A DNA stretch of 64,000 bases from Cristatella mucedo (taxonomy: Eukaryota > Bryozoa > Phylactolaemata > Cristatellidae). Both the position numbers and the translations under genes were made by a program. This document shows positions 32,801 to 42,168 of the stretch, in pieces (position 1 is the first letter of the stretch; each line of letters starts with the position of its first letter). The notes below the pieces were generated by a model. The model saw only the letters and a program-made list of their open reading frames with translations. It was not told the origin of the DNA and made no database searches. Location of the stretch: NCBI GenBank assembly GCA_009760855.2, contig WPIO01000044.1, forward strand, positions 124,001 to 188,000, written 5' to 3'.

Positions 32801-35800
32801 TTTATCATCATTTAATTCAAGAAAGTTATCTGATGCCATGCTGATGATTTTCGGATGTCATCAATATATGCTGCGAGTTGAGAGAATTCGAGGTGCTCAA
32901 AGGCTGGGAGGGATCAAAGCAAAGGTTCAACTGAGTGTCATCCGCATAGAAGTGAAAGCCTAGGTTGTGCTTGGTATACACATCAGCAAGAGGGAGAGTG
33001 TAAGACGTGAAAAGAACTGGCCCCTAGCACGCAGCTCTGAGGTACCCGATATTTCATAGGTATCTCGGATTATCTTTGTCCATTCACGGCAATACTCTGG
33101 AGTCTCCCACTGAGATCAGATCTGAACCATTGCAGAACAGTGCCAGCGATGCCCAGTCGGGATGAGAGGCGCTCGAGAAGAAAAAAGTCTGTATATGGGG
33201 TATTGAGATTACAGGTTTAAGCCTGCTAGACGCAGCTTAGCGTCTGAAGATTAATGATTACGCCACCGTGCACGCCCAAAAGTATGCATGGATTGGGTGC
33301 CAGCTATGCCTACACAGCAGTCGTGTTAGACAAAGAGATGGCTACAAAAACAATAAAAAAACATGTAGTGTATATAGAAACCGAAGAAGAACAAATATCT
33401 ATGAAGGCATTTCACATATGCTGGAAGGAACAAACAAACACACAAACGAACAAACAAGCAAAAAGAAGCTCATGCATGCTGTCGCTATAGCTTTGGCCAG
33501 TTGCATTCACAAACATATGAACAGAGGCCTAGCACAGGGTAAGCAGGGGAACAGGTGGCCCCGGGAGCCATGGCCAAGAGTACGCCAAAGGCAAAATGGA
33601 TTGCGAATATTGTTTGTAACTTTTCATGTGAGAATACCAATTTTGATTTCAAGGAAGTCTTTGTTTCAGTTGACTCGACTATTGCTGTCTGGGCTAGTCA
33701 AACATGCTTACAAACTTAGACAAAACTGTAGCTTGACGCTCTAGCGGCACACATGCGACAGAACGGGGGCTTCAGCCATCGTGTATTCGGCTGGTGCTGG
33801 GAGCACGCCAAGCACACGGCCGTTCACCCCTCCGTCCGAGTTTCAGCTGCTCTTCTCGTCCGCGTTTCAACTGCTCTTTCCGTTCGCTCGCCCATCCTGC
33901 GTGCCACAGGTGGCCTGAATCGGATTAAGGGCGAACCCGGCATGCTACCCAAAGTCAAAGAAGAGCCAGCTCGCTGTGGCTCAGCACCGACATACTATTA
34001 GACCATAAAAGCTAGTCTTACTTAACTGGCTGTGCTAAGACAACGCCACAGTCACGTCTGGCCACTTGCAAGGTGTCCAAAAAGAGAATGCTGTCAAGGA
34101 ATGAGAAGGCAACTTTCGTAAACTGTGATAACCACAACTTGAACCTGGCAGGAGTTCAAGCTGCAAGTCAAAACTCTGTTTGTATTAACTATTTTGCAAC
34201 AGTAGAGCACTAATTTTTTTCAATATCAACTCGAAGGTGGAAAAACTGAAGAAAGTCTTAGCCATCACTGTCAAACGTGACTCTGCAACAAGGTAGAGTG
34301 CAAACATTGAGGTTGTGTAAGCTATCAACGATCGACTGTTAAGCATAGTAGGTCTTTTGGAGCAACTTTCTGAGGACACGAGTAGAACACTTGAAACAAG
34401 AAGTGAAGCTGGCCGTCTCCGACGTTATATTTTGAAGTTCCATTTTTGGGCTCAGTTACCGTTTTTTACAGCATCTTAAGGAAGATTGACAGCGCTCAGA
34501 AAAGTATGCAGTATAGAAAGATGAACTTCAAAGACGCCTCTTTTGACCCCAACTCTATTGAGATTGAGGTGTCAAGGCTTCAAGAAGACCTGCGCCAAGA
34601 ATCACAACTCGATGCAAAAGGAGATGTGAATTGTGGAGAGCTTCAGTCGAACGAAGAATCTGCCGAAGGACAGAGATGCCTGGAGAACTCTCTCAAGACG
34701 TTGGTCTCACGGCAGAGGAGGAGATTTCAAGAATAATAAAGGACAGCATAGAAATATCTGACAATAAATTACAACTATGTTTTACCGGCTCACAGATCTT
34801 GATGCCAAATTTGGTTTCTTGTTGGAAGTTGAGAAGCTTTTGAAGACACTTGACCAGACCAAAATCCGCCAGCTATTTCTAGATCTGTCAGGCTTTTATT
34901 GTTCAGACATTGACGAAACAGAACTGTACAACAAAATATGTGACTTTAAATGCTCCTTGCCACAAGTCACGACTGGGCACCAAAGACACCACTGGACTCA
35001 TGTCTTTCATCTTTCGTTCATTGTCAGTTATGGAAAAGATGTGTTTCCCAACTTGAGACTTGTTTGCAAGTTCTTCTCACCATAGCTGCATCAATTGCCA
35101 GCCGTGAGCGTTCCTTTAGCAAGCTGGAATTAATGTTGTCTTAGCTGAGATCATAAATGGGGCAACATCGGCTCTCTGATCGGCTATCTGATCGGCCTTG
35201 TGAAGCAAAGAGAAAGATAGAAAACATTGACTTTCAAACTGTAACACTGACCAGTTTCCCACGTTCAAGGCCAGAAAAGTTCACCTAAGTTAAAGCCTTG
35301 ATAGCTAACTTGTACCTTTACTACAGTTACCAAAACTTTCTCGAATCGGCATATCTGCTCGTTTATTTCATTTCTTCTGTAAAGCTATTTTGCAGCAATA
35401 TTTGAAAAGGGATGGGTGTCGTTTGCAGCTTTGACTCCGTGCGCCGAAAGGTCTCACTACGCCTCTGAACGTAGCTCCCAATTCTGGACTCCAAGGCTGC
35501 TGTAACAAGCCTATGACGGTAGCTGTATAATTAAAGCAGCCATTTAAGCTGCTGAGCAAACATAGTCCAAATCAGGGCGTACTTAGACAAGAATAGAACT
35601 GCAAAACAAGCCCACGTGCTTGCGACATCGCGTCTGGGTTACACCGATTCCCTTTTGCAGGACTACGCCGTACTGGTACCCCTAACCGGCTGTAACTGCT
35701 GCAAAACTGAGCATTTCGCAAACTACCACAGGCTGCCACGTCACACCACACCTCTGCCTGAGCTTCACTGGCTCCCTATCAAGCAGTGAATTGACTTTAA

Positions 35801-35819
35801 GATTCCCGCTCTCCTCCTC

Positions 35820-35854
<35 letters not shown>

Positions 35855-38214
35855 GCTCGATCGCTCTCTCGGGTGCACAAATCAGTTCACTCGCTTGCAC
35901 AAGCCTACCTATCTGACCGGCTTACTCCTCCGAAGAGCTCTCGCACCTCTATCTCCTCAACTGCAAGTCGCCTCGCTGTTCGTCGAACTAAACGGCGCTC
36001 TGCTTTGTCACTCAGGCGCTTTGCTTTGTCACTGCTGCAGCTGGTAAGAAAAGCGAACTAGCTTGCGCAGCAGCGTCATCTCCGGAAATCTCGGGGCGCT
36101 GCCTCCAGACCGCTCCTCGTCCGCACTTTCCGTAGACGCGTCGCCTACGCTTCCGGTGGCAAACGCCCGAGATTCATTGGCTAAGTAGCGCGCGACTCTT
36201 CGGATTGACGGCAACTCGACGCCGTACTCGAGAAATAGGCAGCCGGAGCTCGTTAGTGTATCGCCTCTGATCGTCTAGCTTGCCGATATTCTTTGGCGCA
36301 TACTCATCTAAAACTCAGTATCCCTAAAGCTAAAACAGCTTTACTCAGCAGTTACGAATGTTCTCGTTCGAGGAGGACGTGAGCAGCTTGCCGGTAGCCG
36401 AGACGGGAGAGTTAATCTACCTGCAACGCCCTTGCTCCGGTATCGCGATGTATATCCATCTGCGAGGGAATCTCCCTGCGAGGAGAGGCTTCGAGGCTTC
36501 GAACCTTCGAGAGGCTTCGAGGCCTCGAACCTTCGAGAGACTTCGAGGCTCCTCATAGAGAGAGAGAGTGCTGACTACGACCGCTACGCTGGGATGACAT
36601 TTGCATTTGCGGTTTATGAAGTTTCATGCCTGTGCTATTATTACCCAGATAAGATATTCTTTATCGCTAATTTCGTGTGAGGCTAATTCTATTTAAACTA
36701 CCACCTTTATGCTCCTGGATAAAGATTTAGCTATCTTAAGGTGCTTAACAGGCGATCTATTATTATTATTATGTACACACTTTGATACTTGTTAAAAATT
36801 ATTCATCCTTCAGTATCACTATCTCAATTAACTCCACGGACTATGTAGCTGGTCCGACCTATCAAACGACGACCGGCTTTTTCCTGTCTGAGTGTCAACT
36901 GTCTAAGCAACTTTAGTGAAGTCTGGAGCCCGGCAAGAATGGCGTTCTTCTTCAGCGTAAGTTTGGGGTTACGAACACAGCTTTGTCAACTTCGGACGGT
37001 CTGAAGCAGTACTATGGCGCTCGAGCGCTGACTAGCCTCGCTCTCGGCACTTGCGGACGCTACTCCCTTTGCTATACAATGTAAACTGCAAAGGTTATAG
37101 GCCGACACCCACTAACCTTTTCACAGTGAGTGAATTGCCTAGGGAGAGATTTTGTTCTCTTGCGGCGATATAATACATCTTCCTATTATCGCTACCACGA
37201 CCAGTAGCTCAGCCAATTTGCGGCCGACGGGGGGGTGCGAGCGGGTACAGCCACCCTGCCGAGCAACTTTTGGCCGAGTTCGGAGGGGCTAGCATCTGCT
37301 TATCTCATGCGGATGCCATTCGTGAGTTGGGAGCCAAGTCTGATCTGGTGATGATGCTCGATTTCTTACAAGCACGTCCCAGCCTTTAAGTTACATCGGC
37401 GCTAAGTGAACCGAAATCCGGCTGCGGTGGATGAGCTACAGGCACGCTTCTTGCGCCCAGTTTTAAGATTGAAAACACTGACAGTTGGCACAGACACCTC
37501 GGCCATCTTACCACTTTGCGTACGCATTTAACTAGCTTTCTCGTTTTAACAAACTGCGTCTCTCGGTGGGCGGTGTCATCCAGTACTTCCTGTTCCTATT
37601 CGCCTGCAATTCCAAGAATCGCCAACATCTCTTAGGCTTTGGAACTTTTGATTCCACTCAATAACCCTCGGCAAATCACTTTTGTTTAACATCGCGAGTC
37701 AAAAAAGAACTCTTGACTCCAAGCAAAAGCCAGGCTAGCCAGCGTAACAGATGGCTTTAACGTAAAGCTTCAACTGACATATCGACACAGCTGTTATGCC
37801 CGCAGATTGGGTCGACATTTTGGTGATAGTAGCGTGCATTCAACTGGAATTTAAGCGTGAGCAAGCATGGCGTGTCTGCGCTGCAGTGAGTTGTGGCTGG
37901 CTTGACAGCATTAGGCACTATGTTTAGAGAAGCCATACCATAGGTATTCGCTTTAGGAAAAGAGCGTCCATAAACACGCAGCAGCAGAAAGCTCAAACAA
38001 CGCTTTACAAGATGCCTTGAGGCTCCGATATTCAGGACAAACCTCCATCATTGTATTCAACCGTAGTCAGTTTGTTGTCGGTAATGGCGGCGAACGAATA
38101 TGCCACGTGAGTGCACATAGATGTGTCCAGATTATCGATCGTGAAAGTCGCCGGACGAGGTCTGTACTGAGCCCAGTTGCTGTAATAGCAGATGATTTTC
38201 TCATCACTTCTGAC
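17553..38214 (-). CDS. GH18 chitinase-family gene 1 (partial, 7 exons)
   Basis: Secreted GH18 glycoside hydrolases cleave or bind beta-1,4-GlcNAc polymers (chitin). Seven exons (38043-38214, 31724-31819, 25929-26086, 21628-21752, 21116-21224, 17927-18238, 17553-17801) join in compatible phases to 1221 nt, about 407 codons with no stop. In order they carry CYYSNWAQY (strand 1), [10 protein letters not shown] (2), TILVVGGWG (3), DGLELDWE (4, catalytic), [10 protein letters not shown] (5), [11 protein letters not shown] (6, conserved MxYD), [13 protein letters not shown] (7) and [15 protein letters not shown] (8). Every intron has GT/AG ends. The proton-donor Glu is present; the second Asp of DGxDxDxE is Glu. 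The signal-peptide exon was not found. The last exon ends in a P/T/A-rich linker with a good donor, so more protein, perhaps a chitin-binding domain, should follow. Activity is inferred from the family; a lectin-like role is possible. Confidence 0.9.
17927..18238 (-). CDS. chitinase gene 1, strand-7 and insertion-domain exon
   Basis: 312 nt, phase 0 at both ends, with acceptor ...tttgttcttcag and donor AAG/GTAGGT. It encodes [15 protein letters not shown], then a region matching the alpha+beta insertion of family-18 chitinases ([17 protein letters not shown]), and ends [10 protein letters not shown], equivalent to the family WVGYDD motif. It is the longest exon recovered. Confidence 0.92.
18660..20578 (+). 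mobile_element. LINE-A, split by a nested LINE-B
   Basis: The left part (18660-18835) encodes the pre-palm RT region up to HSTETAL-type residues. The right part (19203-20578) resumes at CATCCTATGCAGAAATGATG and runs through [17 protein letters not shown] (YADD mutated to YAAD), SLGFKAVGD-like text and the GGAGACATACTAC tail. It is frameshifted throughout and inactive. It lies in gene 1's intron, antisense to the gene. Confidence 0.88.
18836..19202 (+). mobile_element. LINE-B 3' fragment nested in LINE-A
   Basis: Starts at GCATTTAGTTTGTATGCTCC and ends with the hairpin (AAGCGCCTAGAAAGAGATTA, GAGGGTGCTTT) and (ATT)n. The flanks are consecutive LINE-A sequence, showing a 5'-truncated LINE-B insertion. 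Confidence 0.9.
20579..21115. other. gene 1 intron, no recognised feature
   Basis: Nothing supportable apart from ordinary intronic sequence next to the 21116-21224 exon. Confidence 0.4.
21116..21224 (-). CDS. chitinase gene 1, MAYD exon
   Basis: 109 nt, phase 2 in and phase 0 out, with acceptor ...cctcttgcag and donor GCT/GTAAGC. It encodes [18 protein letters not shown] followed by HAPLYGG. The MxYD motif (here MAYD) places Met, Tyr and Asp in the GH18 active site. It is only 403 bp from the preceding exon, the shortest intron of the upstream half of the gene. Confidence 0.92.
21628..21752 (-). CDS. chitinase gene 1, strand-5 exon
   Basis: 125 nt, phase 0 in and phase 2 out, with acceptor ...tattttttcag and donor TTGAC/GTAAGA. 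It encodes [10 protein letters not shown], then [11 protein letters not shown] and [10 protein letters not shown]. This matches the family pattern in which LLLTAAVSAG is followed by AYDI. It splices in frame to 21116-21224. Confidence 0.88.
21753..23520. other. gene 1 intron, no recognised feature
   Basis: No repeat family recognised. A minus-strand ORF at 22622-22879 has no chitinase motif and is not needed by the exon chain. Confidence 0.4.
23525..25108 (+). mobile_element. LINE-B, long copy split by a nested LINE-A
   Basis: The left part has [19 protein letters not shown]; the right part resumes with [55 protein letters not shown], the full 3' block, hairpin and (ATT)n. It has frameshifts and stops. 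It lies within gene 1's 4.2-kb intron, antisense. Confidence 0.92.
23746..24110 (+). mobile_element. LINE-A 3' fragment nested in LINE-B
   Basis: About 365 bp starting at CCTCCTCTTAAAGACC and encoding [10 protein letters not shown], with the UTR to ACGGAGATACATTACATTAC. LINE-B reads GATGACCTTC on the left and CACGGATGGCAGAGAATTTT on the right, which are near-adjacent in the uninterrupted copy at 29.5 kb. Confidence 0.9.
25109..25928. other. gene 1 intron, no recognised feature
   Basis: Nothing recognised. An alanine/serine-rich minus frame near 25440-25560 was considered as an exon and dropped. Confidence 0.4.
25929..26086 (-). CDS. chitinase gene 1, catalytic exon
   Basis: 158 nt, phase 1 in and phase 0 out, with acceptor ...aaatttctag and donor CAG/GTGAGA. 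It encodes [16 protein letters not shown], then DGLELDWE, and ends RFTLLCQ. The last Glu of the motif is the predicted catalytic acid. Glu replaces the usual middle Asp, a conservative change. The paralog at 4806-4963 has exactly the same length and phases. Confidence 0.92.
26087..27746. other. gene 1 intron, no recognised feature
   Basis: No repeat family or exon supported. The 129-codon plus-strand ORF at 26697-27086 has no recognised motif and lies antisense in the intron. Confidence 0.4.
27747..27953. repeat. 207-bp palindrome (fold-back element)
   Basis: Two arms of about 90-100 bp meet near 27850. The left arm contains GGCGTCGTTTGTTCATACAG and the right arm its complement with a few changes. 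Each arm also has its own smaller hairpin, TGCTATGAGCAC one base from GTGCTCATAGCA in the right arm and the same with one mismatch in the left. It is a likely MITE/fold-back element or a cruciform-forming locus, within gene 1's intron. Confidence 0.9.
28035..28180 (-). mobile_element. SINE-2 copy
   Basis: The minus strand reads GGCTCAAGCCTCGTGG, then AAGCGCCTGGATAGAGATTA and TTCTCTCTTAGCGCGCTTT, ending in AAATTATATTTATT. It parallels the copy at 385-520. Confidence 0.75.
28181..28934. other. gene 1 intron, GC-rich patch
   Basis: 28480-28800 is GC-rich and open for 122 codons on the plus strand, but no motif is recognised. No further features. Confidence 0.35.
28935..30480 (+). mobile_element. 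LINE-B, best-preserved copy
   Basis: One reading frame runs from 28943 to 30142 and is interrupted by a single in-frame TAA at 29228-29230. It encodes [32 protein letters not shown] (catalytic Asp region), [15 protein letters not shown] (YADD), [30 protein letters not shown] and [15 protein letters not shown] 3' block of about 270 bp, the hairpin and (ATT)n follow. The N-terminal part and endonuclease are missing, so it is a 5'-truncated dead copy, though young by its openness. CR1/L2 group by the RT C-terminus. Confidence 0.95.
30481..31723. other. gene 1 intron, no recognised feature
   Basis: AT-rich, with no family recognised. Confidence 0.4.
31724..31819 (-). CDS. chitinase gene 1, GGW exon
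   Basis: 96 nt, phase 1 in and phase 1 out, with acceptor ...taatattacag and donor TCAG/GTATGA. It encodes a short helix and then [10 protein letters not shown], the strand-3 motif of GH18 barrels. Only about 30 nt separate its acceptor from the (ATT)n tail of a sense-oriented LINE-B copy, so the branch point lies in that short gap or in LINE sequence. Paralog: 7768-7866. Confidence 0.88.
31846..33190 (-). mobile_element. LINE-B, 5'-truncated copy next to an exon
   Basis: On the minus strand: [62 protein letters not shown] and [10 protein letters not shown], then the 3' block and hairpin with (ATT)n ending near 31850. It is frameshifted. It lies in the same orientation as chitinase gene 1, directly upstream of its GGW exon. 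Confidence 0.93.
33191..34170. other. gene 1 intron, no recognised feature
   Basis: Contains an A/C-rich AAACAAACACAC-like stretch near 33430 and a GC-rich patch at 33750-33960. The long plus ORF at 33268-33744 has no motif. Confidence 0.4.
34180..35290 (+). pseudogene. decayed hAT transposase (ZMYM1-like type)
   Basis: Pieces in changing frames match the order of hAT transposases of the kind related to vertebrate ZMYM1: a Trp/Arg-rich [13 protein letters not shown] segment, [53 protein letters not shown], and a C-terminal dimerisation signature around [15 protein letters not shown] and MGQHRLSD. Multiple frameshifts and stops make it non-functional. It is antisense in gene 1's intron. Terminal inverted repeats were not located. 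Confidence 0.8.
35575..36060 (+). mobile_element. third RT-family LINE fragment
   Basis: Plus-strand pieces read LHWLPIKQ, then a (CT)n run, then [14 protein letters not shown] and [14 protein letters not shown]. This is the C-terminal RT-ORF pattern of another CR1/L2/Rex1-like LINE, distinct from LINE-A and LINE-B. It is decayed, and the microsatellite at 35816-35850 sits inside the former coding sequence. Confidence 0.55.
35816..35850 (+). repeat. (CT)n microsatellite
   Basis: About 35 bp of CT repeat with one interruption. Confidence 0.9.
36061..38042. other. gene 1 intron, one LINE-B-like tail
   Basis: Apart from the short repeat at 36486-36550, only a decayed hairpin (TTGCCTAGGGAGAGATTTTG, TTCTCTTGCGGCG) near 37130-37180 is recognisable, possibly the tail of a LINE-B or SINE-2. 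Confidence 0.4.
36486..36550 (+). repeat. short GAGGCTTCGA repeats
   Basis: Two to three imperfect 27-bp units built from CTTCGAGG and TTCGAACCTTCGAGAG. Confidence 0.8.
38043..38214 (-). CDS. chitinase gene 1, N-terminal barrel exon
   Basis: 172 nt. The acceptor is ...tttcgctgcag and the donor is GGAG/GTTTGT, leaving a phase-1 end. It encodes strand 1 ([12 protein letters not shown]) and strand 2 ([13 protein letters not shown]) and ends TTVEYND, a standard start for animal GH18 chitinases. It is the paralog of 12194-12362. The mature protein should begin at or near this exon; the upstream signal-peptide exon is not identified. Confidence 0.9.
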
Positions 38215-38838
38215 CTGCAGCGAAATTAGAAAAACATGATTGGTCTTTTGAAAAACCCTCCTTGAGCAGGTACAATGGTTAGAGTGGTGCAGTACGAAAT
38301 TTTAACTGCGAGCTTTGAGAAACGGCAGTCAAAGAAGACGCGGGTGGGCAGACGTACAAGTCTGCTTAAATGATCTCAAGCAGGAAAGATTTACTGTATC
38401 GATAGCTGATAAAGTTTAATCATTCTCCCTAGCCAAACCAGCTGATATTTGGTCGCGATGATCCGGCAGACAAAACCTGAACTGCAGTCGGCTTTTATTT
38501 CCACATCCGATCAAGTCGTCGCTACCAGCTTGCCCTGCACCTAGTCCGATTAAGCAGTAGATTGAATTTTAGTGACTCCATTTAGAGACAGACGGCTCCT
38601 GCTGCATAGTCTGTCATGTTTTAGGCTACACGACACTGCACCATTTTTTTCGTTTAAGAGATTTAATAGACATTTAGCAGGCTTATGGAAATGTATGGAA
38701 AAGTAAAGTAAGCTCATCTTTCCGTTTAAAATGGCGAGATTCTTAGCTAGGAAACCAGTTGCTCAAACAAAGCCACGCAAAGGGCTCAAATTTGGCATGG
38801 GTTATCAGGCAAGTCGCATGTATACATCACCTACAGCA
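38215..38838. other. gene 1 upstream intron, no recognised feature
   Basis: Lies between the first recovered gene 1 exon and the tandem duplication. No signal-peptide exon or promoter identified. Confidence 0.35.
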
Positions 38839-40415
38839 GGGGCAGTGCAACCTCAAAACAGACATGCGCTGGCATTAGCAGAGCGGCTGAAAGCTAACAG
38901 CTTCTTCTACAGTCTTGGGGATATTAGCTGGATCATATAATTAACTTATGGTATTAGCTGATCGAATAGATGTTTTCATAGCAGGTGAGATACAGGTCCA
39001 ACCGTCGACTCAACGAGCAAAATTCTGTGACACCGAGCATAAATGGGATCATATCATCCAAACTCCCACATGCTCAGCTGTTGTCTAATGATGGCATTAG
39101 GAATGGCATCAGTTCGAAATTGCCTACCGTCCCGCGACGGTTCTGCAGCTATTTTCTGAAAAGACTATTTGAGCTTACCGTGTAAAAACTGCAGACCAAT
39201 AAAACCAAGACGGCAAGTTGCCACAGGCTACATATCCGACTGAACATGGTATCAGACCTTTTTTCCGACCGAGCCTGGATGCGGTGGCTTGCAGTGTAAG
39301 GCCGACAGCAACCGAAGGGGGAAGGTAGAGATTAAGGATGCGATCCTAAGCGCCATTATTCACCCACCCAGCTGCTTAATACTGCCTGGCGCCCAATCAT
39401 ACCTGACAACGGGCCAGGAGGGATGGTTGGTGTAGTTTAGCCTCTCTCGGGGATACCAGCCATCGTGCAAGACTGTAGATTTATTATAGGTAGGAGGAGT
39501 AAAGCTCCTAAGTCAGCGAACCTCGCCCCCCACTCCATTACCTTGGACAGCAGCCTACACCAGGACAGACTAATTATTAGCACACTATAGCTTCTACTTG
39601 CAACTGTTGAACTGGTCCTGATAATTCCTTCCAGAAGGTCAACCAGCAATCCCTAACATTTCAAAACTGCAGGGAGCATACGCAAGTAGCGGACGCTCAC
39701 ATGTTGAGCCTCTTTTACCTGGCCGTCTCTATAAGACGGCGTAAGTGCAGCAGCCGCAGCGATTTTCTGGCATCATCCACGGCTTAGCTTTGGCTCTCTG
39801 ACGAGTGATTCATGAGGGTGCTTTTTTACTGTCTCTTTACTGTCTCGAGCATGGGCAGCTACATGGGTGATTACACTGATTGCACAAATTGCATCCATCC
39901 CACCGTCGTGGACTGCAGAGGAGAGAAATTACAGCACCCGATCCGACATTCGAAGCCTGGTACTTTAGCAGCTGCCTCATCCCCCCCCCGCACACAACGT
40001 GTTAAGACCGTGATTCTCTAGCCTGAGAGGGGGCATATAGTCTTCAAAGCTAGGCAGATCGGCATTTTCAGCCAAATCTTTCTTAATTGTAAAGCATTAC
40101 CTTTTCTAACCTTACTTGGTGTATTGAAAAACCTGCTCGGCAATGAACCGCAATTACTCAAATGCAAAGATGTGACTTCACCACAGCAGATCTGCATAGC
40201 ACACATCATTGTTATCGTGTGTGTTTCCATCGTCGGAGTACCGTGCAAGCCAGCGACGATCCCACAATTCCATGGCCCACTTATGAGAACTAAGTCTCTT
40301 TCGATGCAGTTTACATATACTTGAAAAGAAGCAGGCCATTAGTAATAACATGAACATTGCGAGCACACGTAAGTACCTATATGACAATTCACGAGGATGG
40401 ATGAATTGCTTGATC
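38839..40415. repeat. tandem duplication, copy 1
   Basis: A 1577-bp unit starting GGGGCAGTGCAA. It is highly similar to copy 2, with scattered substitutions and poly-C length differences near 39986. Its right end holds a clipped LINE-B 3' end (40265-40413), cut off at the junction with copy 2. Confidence 0.95.
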
Positions 40416-42168
40416 GGGGCAGTGCAAACTCAAAACAGACATGCGCTGGCATTAGCAGAGCGGCTGAAAGCTAACAGCTTCTTCTGCAGTCTTGGGGATA
40501 TTAGCTGGATCGTATAATTAACTTATGGTATTAGCTGATCGAATAAATGTTTTTATAGCAGGTGAGATACAGGTCCAACCGTCGACTCAACGAGCAAAAT
40601 TCCGTGACACCGAGCATAAATGGGATCATACCATCCAAACTCCCACATGCTCAGCTGTTATTAAATGATGACATTAGGAATGGCATCAGTTCGAAATTGC
40701 CTACCGTCCCGCGACGGTTCTGCAGCTATTTTCTGAAAAGACTATTTGAGCTTACCGTGTAAAAACTGCAGACCAATAAAACCAAGACGGCAAGTTGCCA
40801 CAGGCTACATATCCGACTGAACATGGTATCAGACCTTTTTTCCGACCGAGCCTGGATGCGGTGGCTTGCAGTGTAAGGCCGACAGCAACCGAAGGGGGAA
40901 GGTGGAGATTAAGGATGCGATCCTAAGCGCCATTATTCACCCACCCAGCTGCTTAATACTGCCTGACGCCCAATCATGCCTGACAACGGGCCAGGAGGGA
41001 TGCTTGGTGTAGTTTAGCCTCTCTCGGGGATACTAGCCATCGTGCAAGACTGTAGATTTACTATAGGTAGGAGTAAAGCTCCTAAGTCAGCGAACCTCGC
41101 CCCCCACTCCGTTACCTGGGACAGCAGCCTACAACAGGATAGCCTGATTTATAGCATACTATGGTGAGCCGTAATGGCTCACTAGGTAAGGCTGTTGCTT
41201 TTCACGACCTTGGGGCCAAGGTCGTGGGTTCGAATCCTGTGGTGAGCGATCCTATATCGCCACTGCAAGCGGTGTTGATAGCCGTCAAGGCTCTTCTGTT
41301 GCTATACAAAAGAAGGATGTTAAATCAGCTAGTACTATTGCCTGTACTTGCAACTGGTGACCTTGTCCTGATAATCTCTTCCAGAAAGTCAATCAGCGAT
41401 CCCTAGCATTTCAAAACTGCAGGGAGCATACGCAAGTAGCGGACGCTCACATGTTGAGCCTCTTTTACCTGGCCGTCTCTAGAAGACGGCGTAGGTGCAG
41501 CAGCCGCAGCGATTGTCTGGCATCATCCACGGCTTAGCTTTGGCTCTCTGACGAGTGATTCATGAGGGTGCTTTTTTACTGTCTCTTTACTGTCTCGAGC
41601 ATGGTCAGCTACATGGGTGATTACACTGATTGCACAAATTGCATCCACCCCACCGTCGTGGACTGCAGAGGAGAGAAATTACAGCACCCGATCCGACATT
41701 CGAAGCCTGGTACTTTAGCAGCTGCCTCACCCCCCCCCCCCCCGCACACAACGTGTTAAGACCGTGATTCTCTAGCCTGAGAGGTGGCATTAGGTCTTCA
41801 AAGCTAGGCAGATCGGTATTTTCAGCCAAATCTTTCTTAATTGTAAAGCATTAACTTTTCTAACGTCACTTGGTGTATTGAAAAACGCTGCTTGGCAGTG
41901 AACCGCAGTGACTCCAATGCATAGCTGTGACTTCGCCACAGCAGATCTGCATGGCACACATCATTGTTATCGTGTGTGTTTCCATCGTCGGAGTAGCGTG
42001 CAAGCCAGCGACGCTCCTACGATTCCATTGCCCTCTTAAAAGAACTAAGTCTCTTTCGGTGCACTTTACATATACTTGAAAAGAAGCATGCCATTAGTAA
42101 TAACATGAACATTGCAAGCACACGTAAGTACCTATATGACAATTCACGAGGATGGATGAATTGCTTGA
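40416..42168. repeat. tandem duplication, copy 2
   Basis: 1753 bp; the extra 176 bp is the SINE-1 at 41159-41334. The right breakpoint falls inside the LINE-B copy that continues to 43075, so the LINE was already there before the duplication. Confidence 0.95.
41159..41334 (+). mobile_element. SINE-1, insertion specific to copy 2
   Basis: Complete-looking: GGCTCACTAGGTAAGGCTG (box A), GGTTCGAATCC (box B), CGCCACTGCAAGCGGTGTTG core and GTTAAATCAGCTAG tail. The empty site is copy 1 near 39590. Flanks suggest a short duplication of about TACTAT. Confidence 0.92.

Noticed and set aside
33268-33744. 158-codon plus-strand ORF
   Set aside because: Low-complexity Lys/Asn/Gln translation with no conserved motif.
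36486-36550. GAAnnTTC words resembling heat-shock elements
   Set aside because: They come from a short tandem repeat, and no gene start is near.
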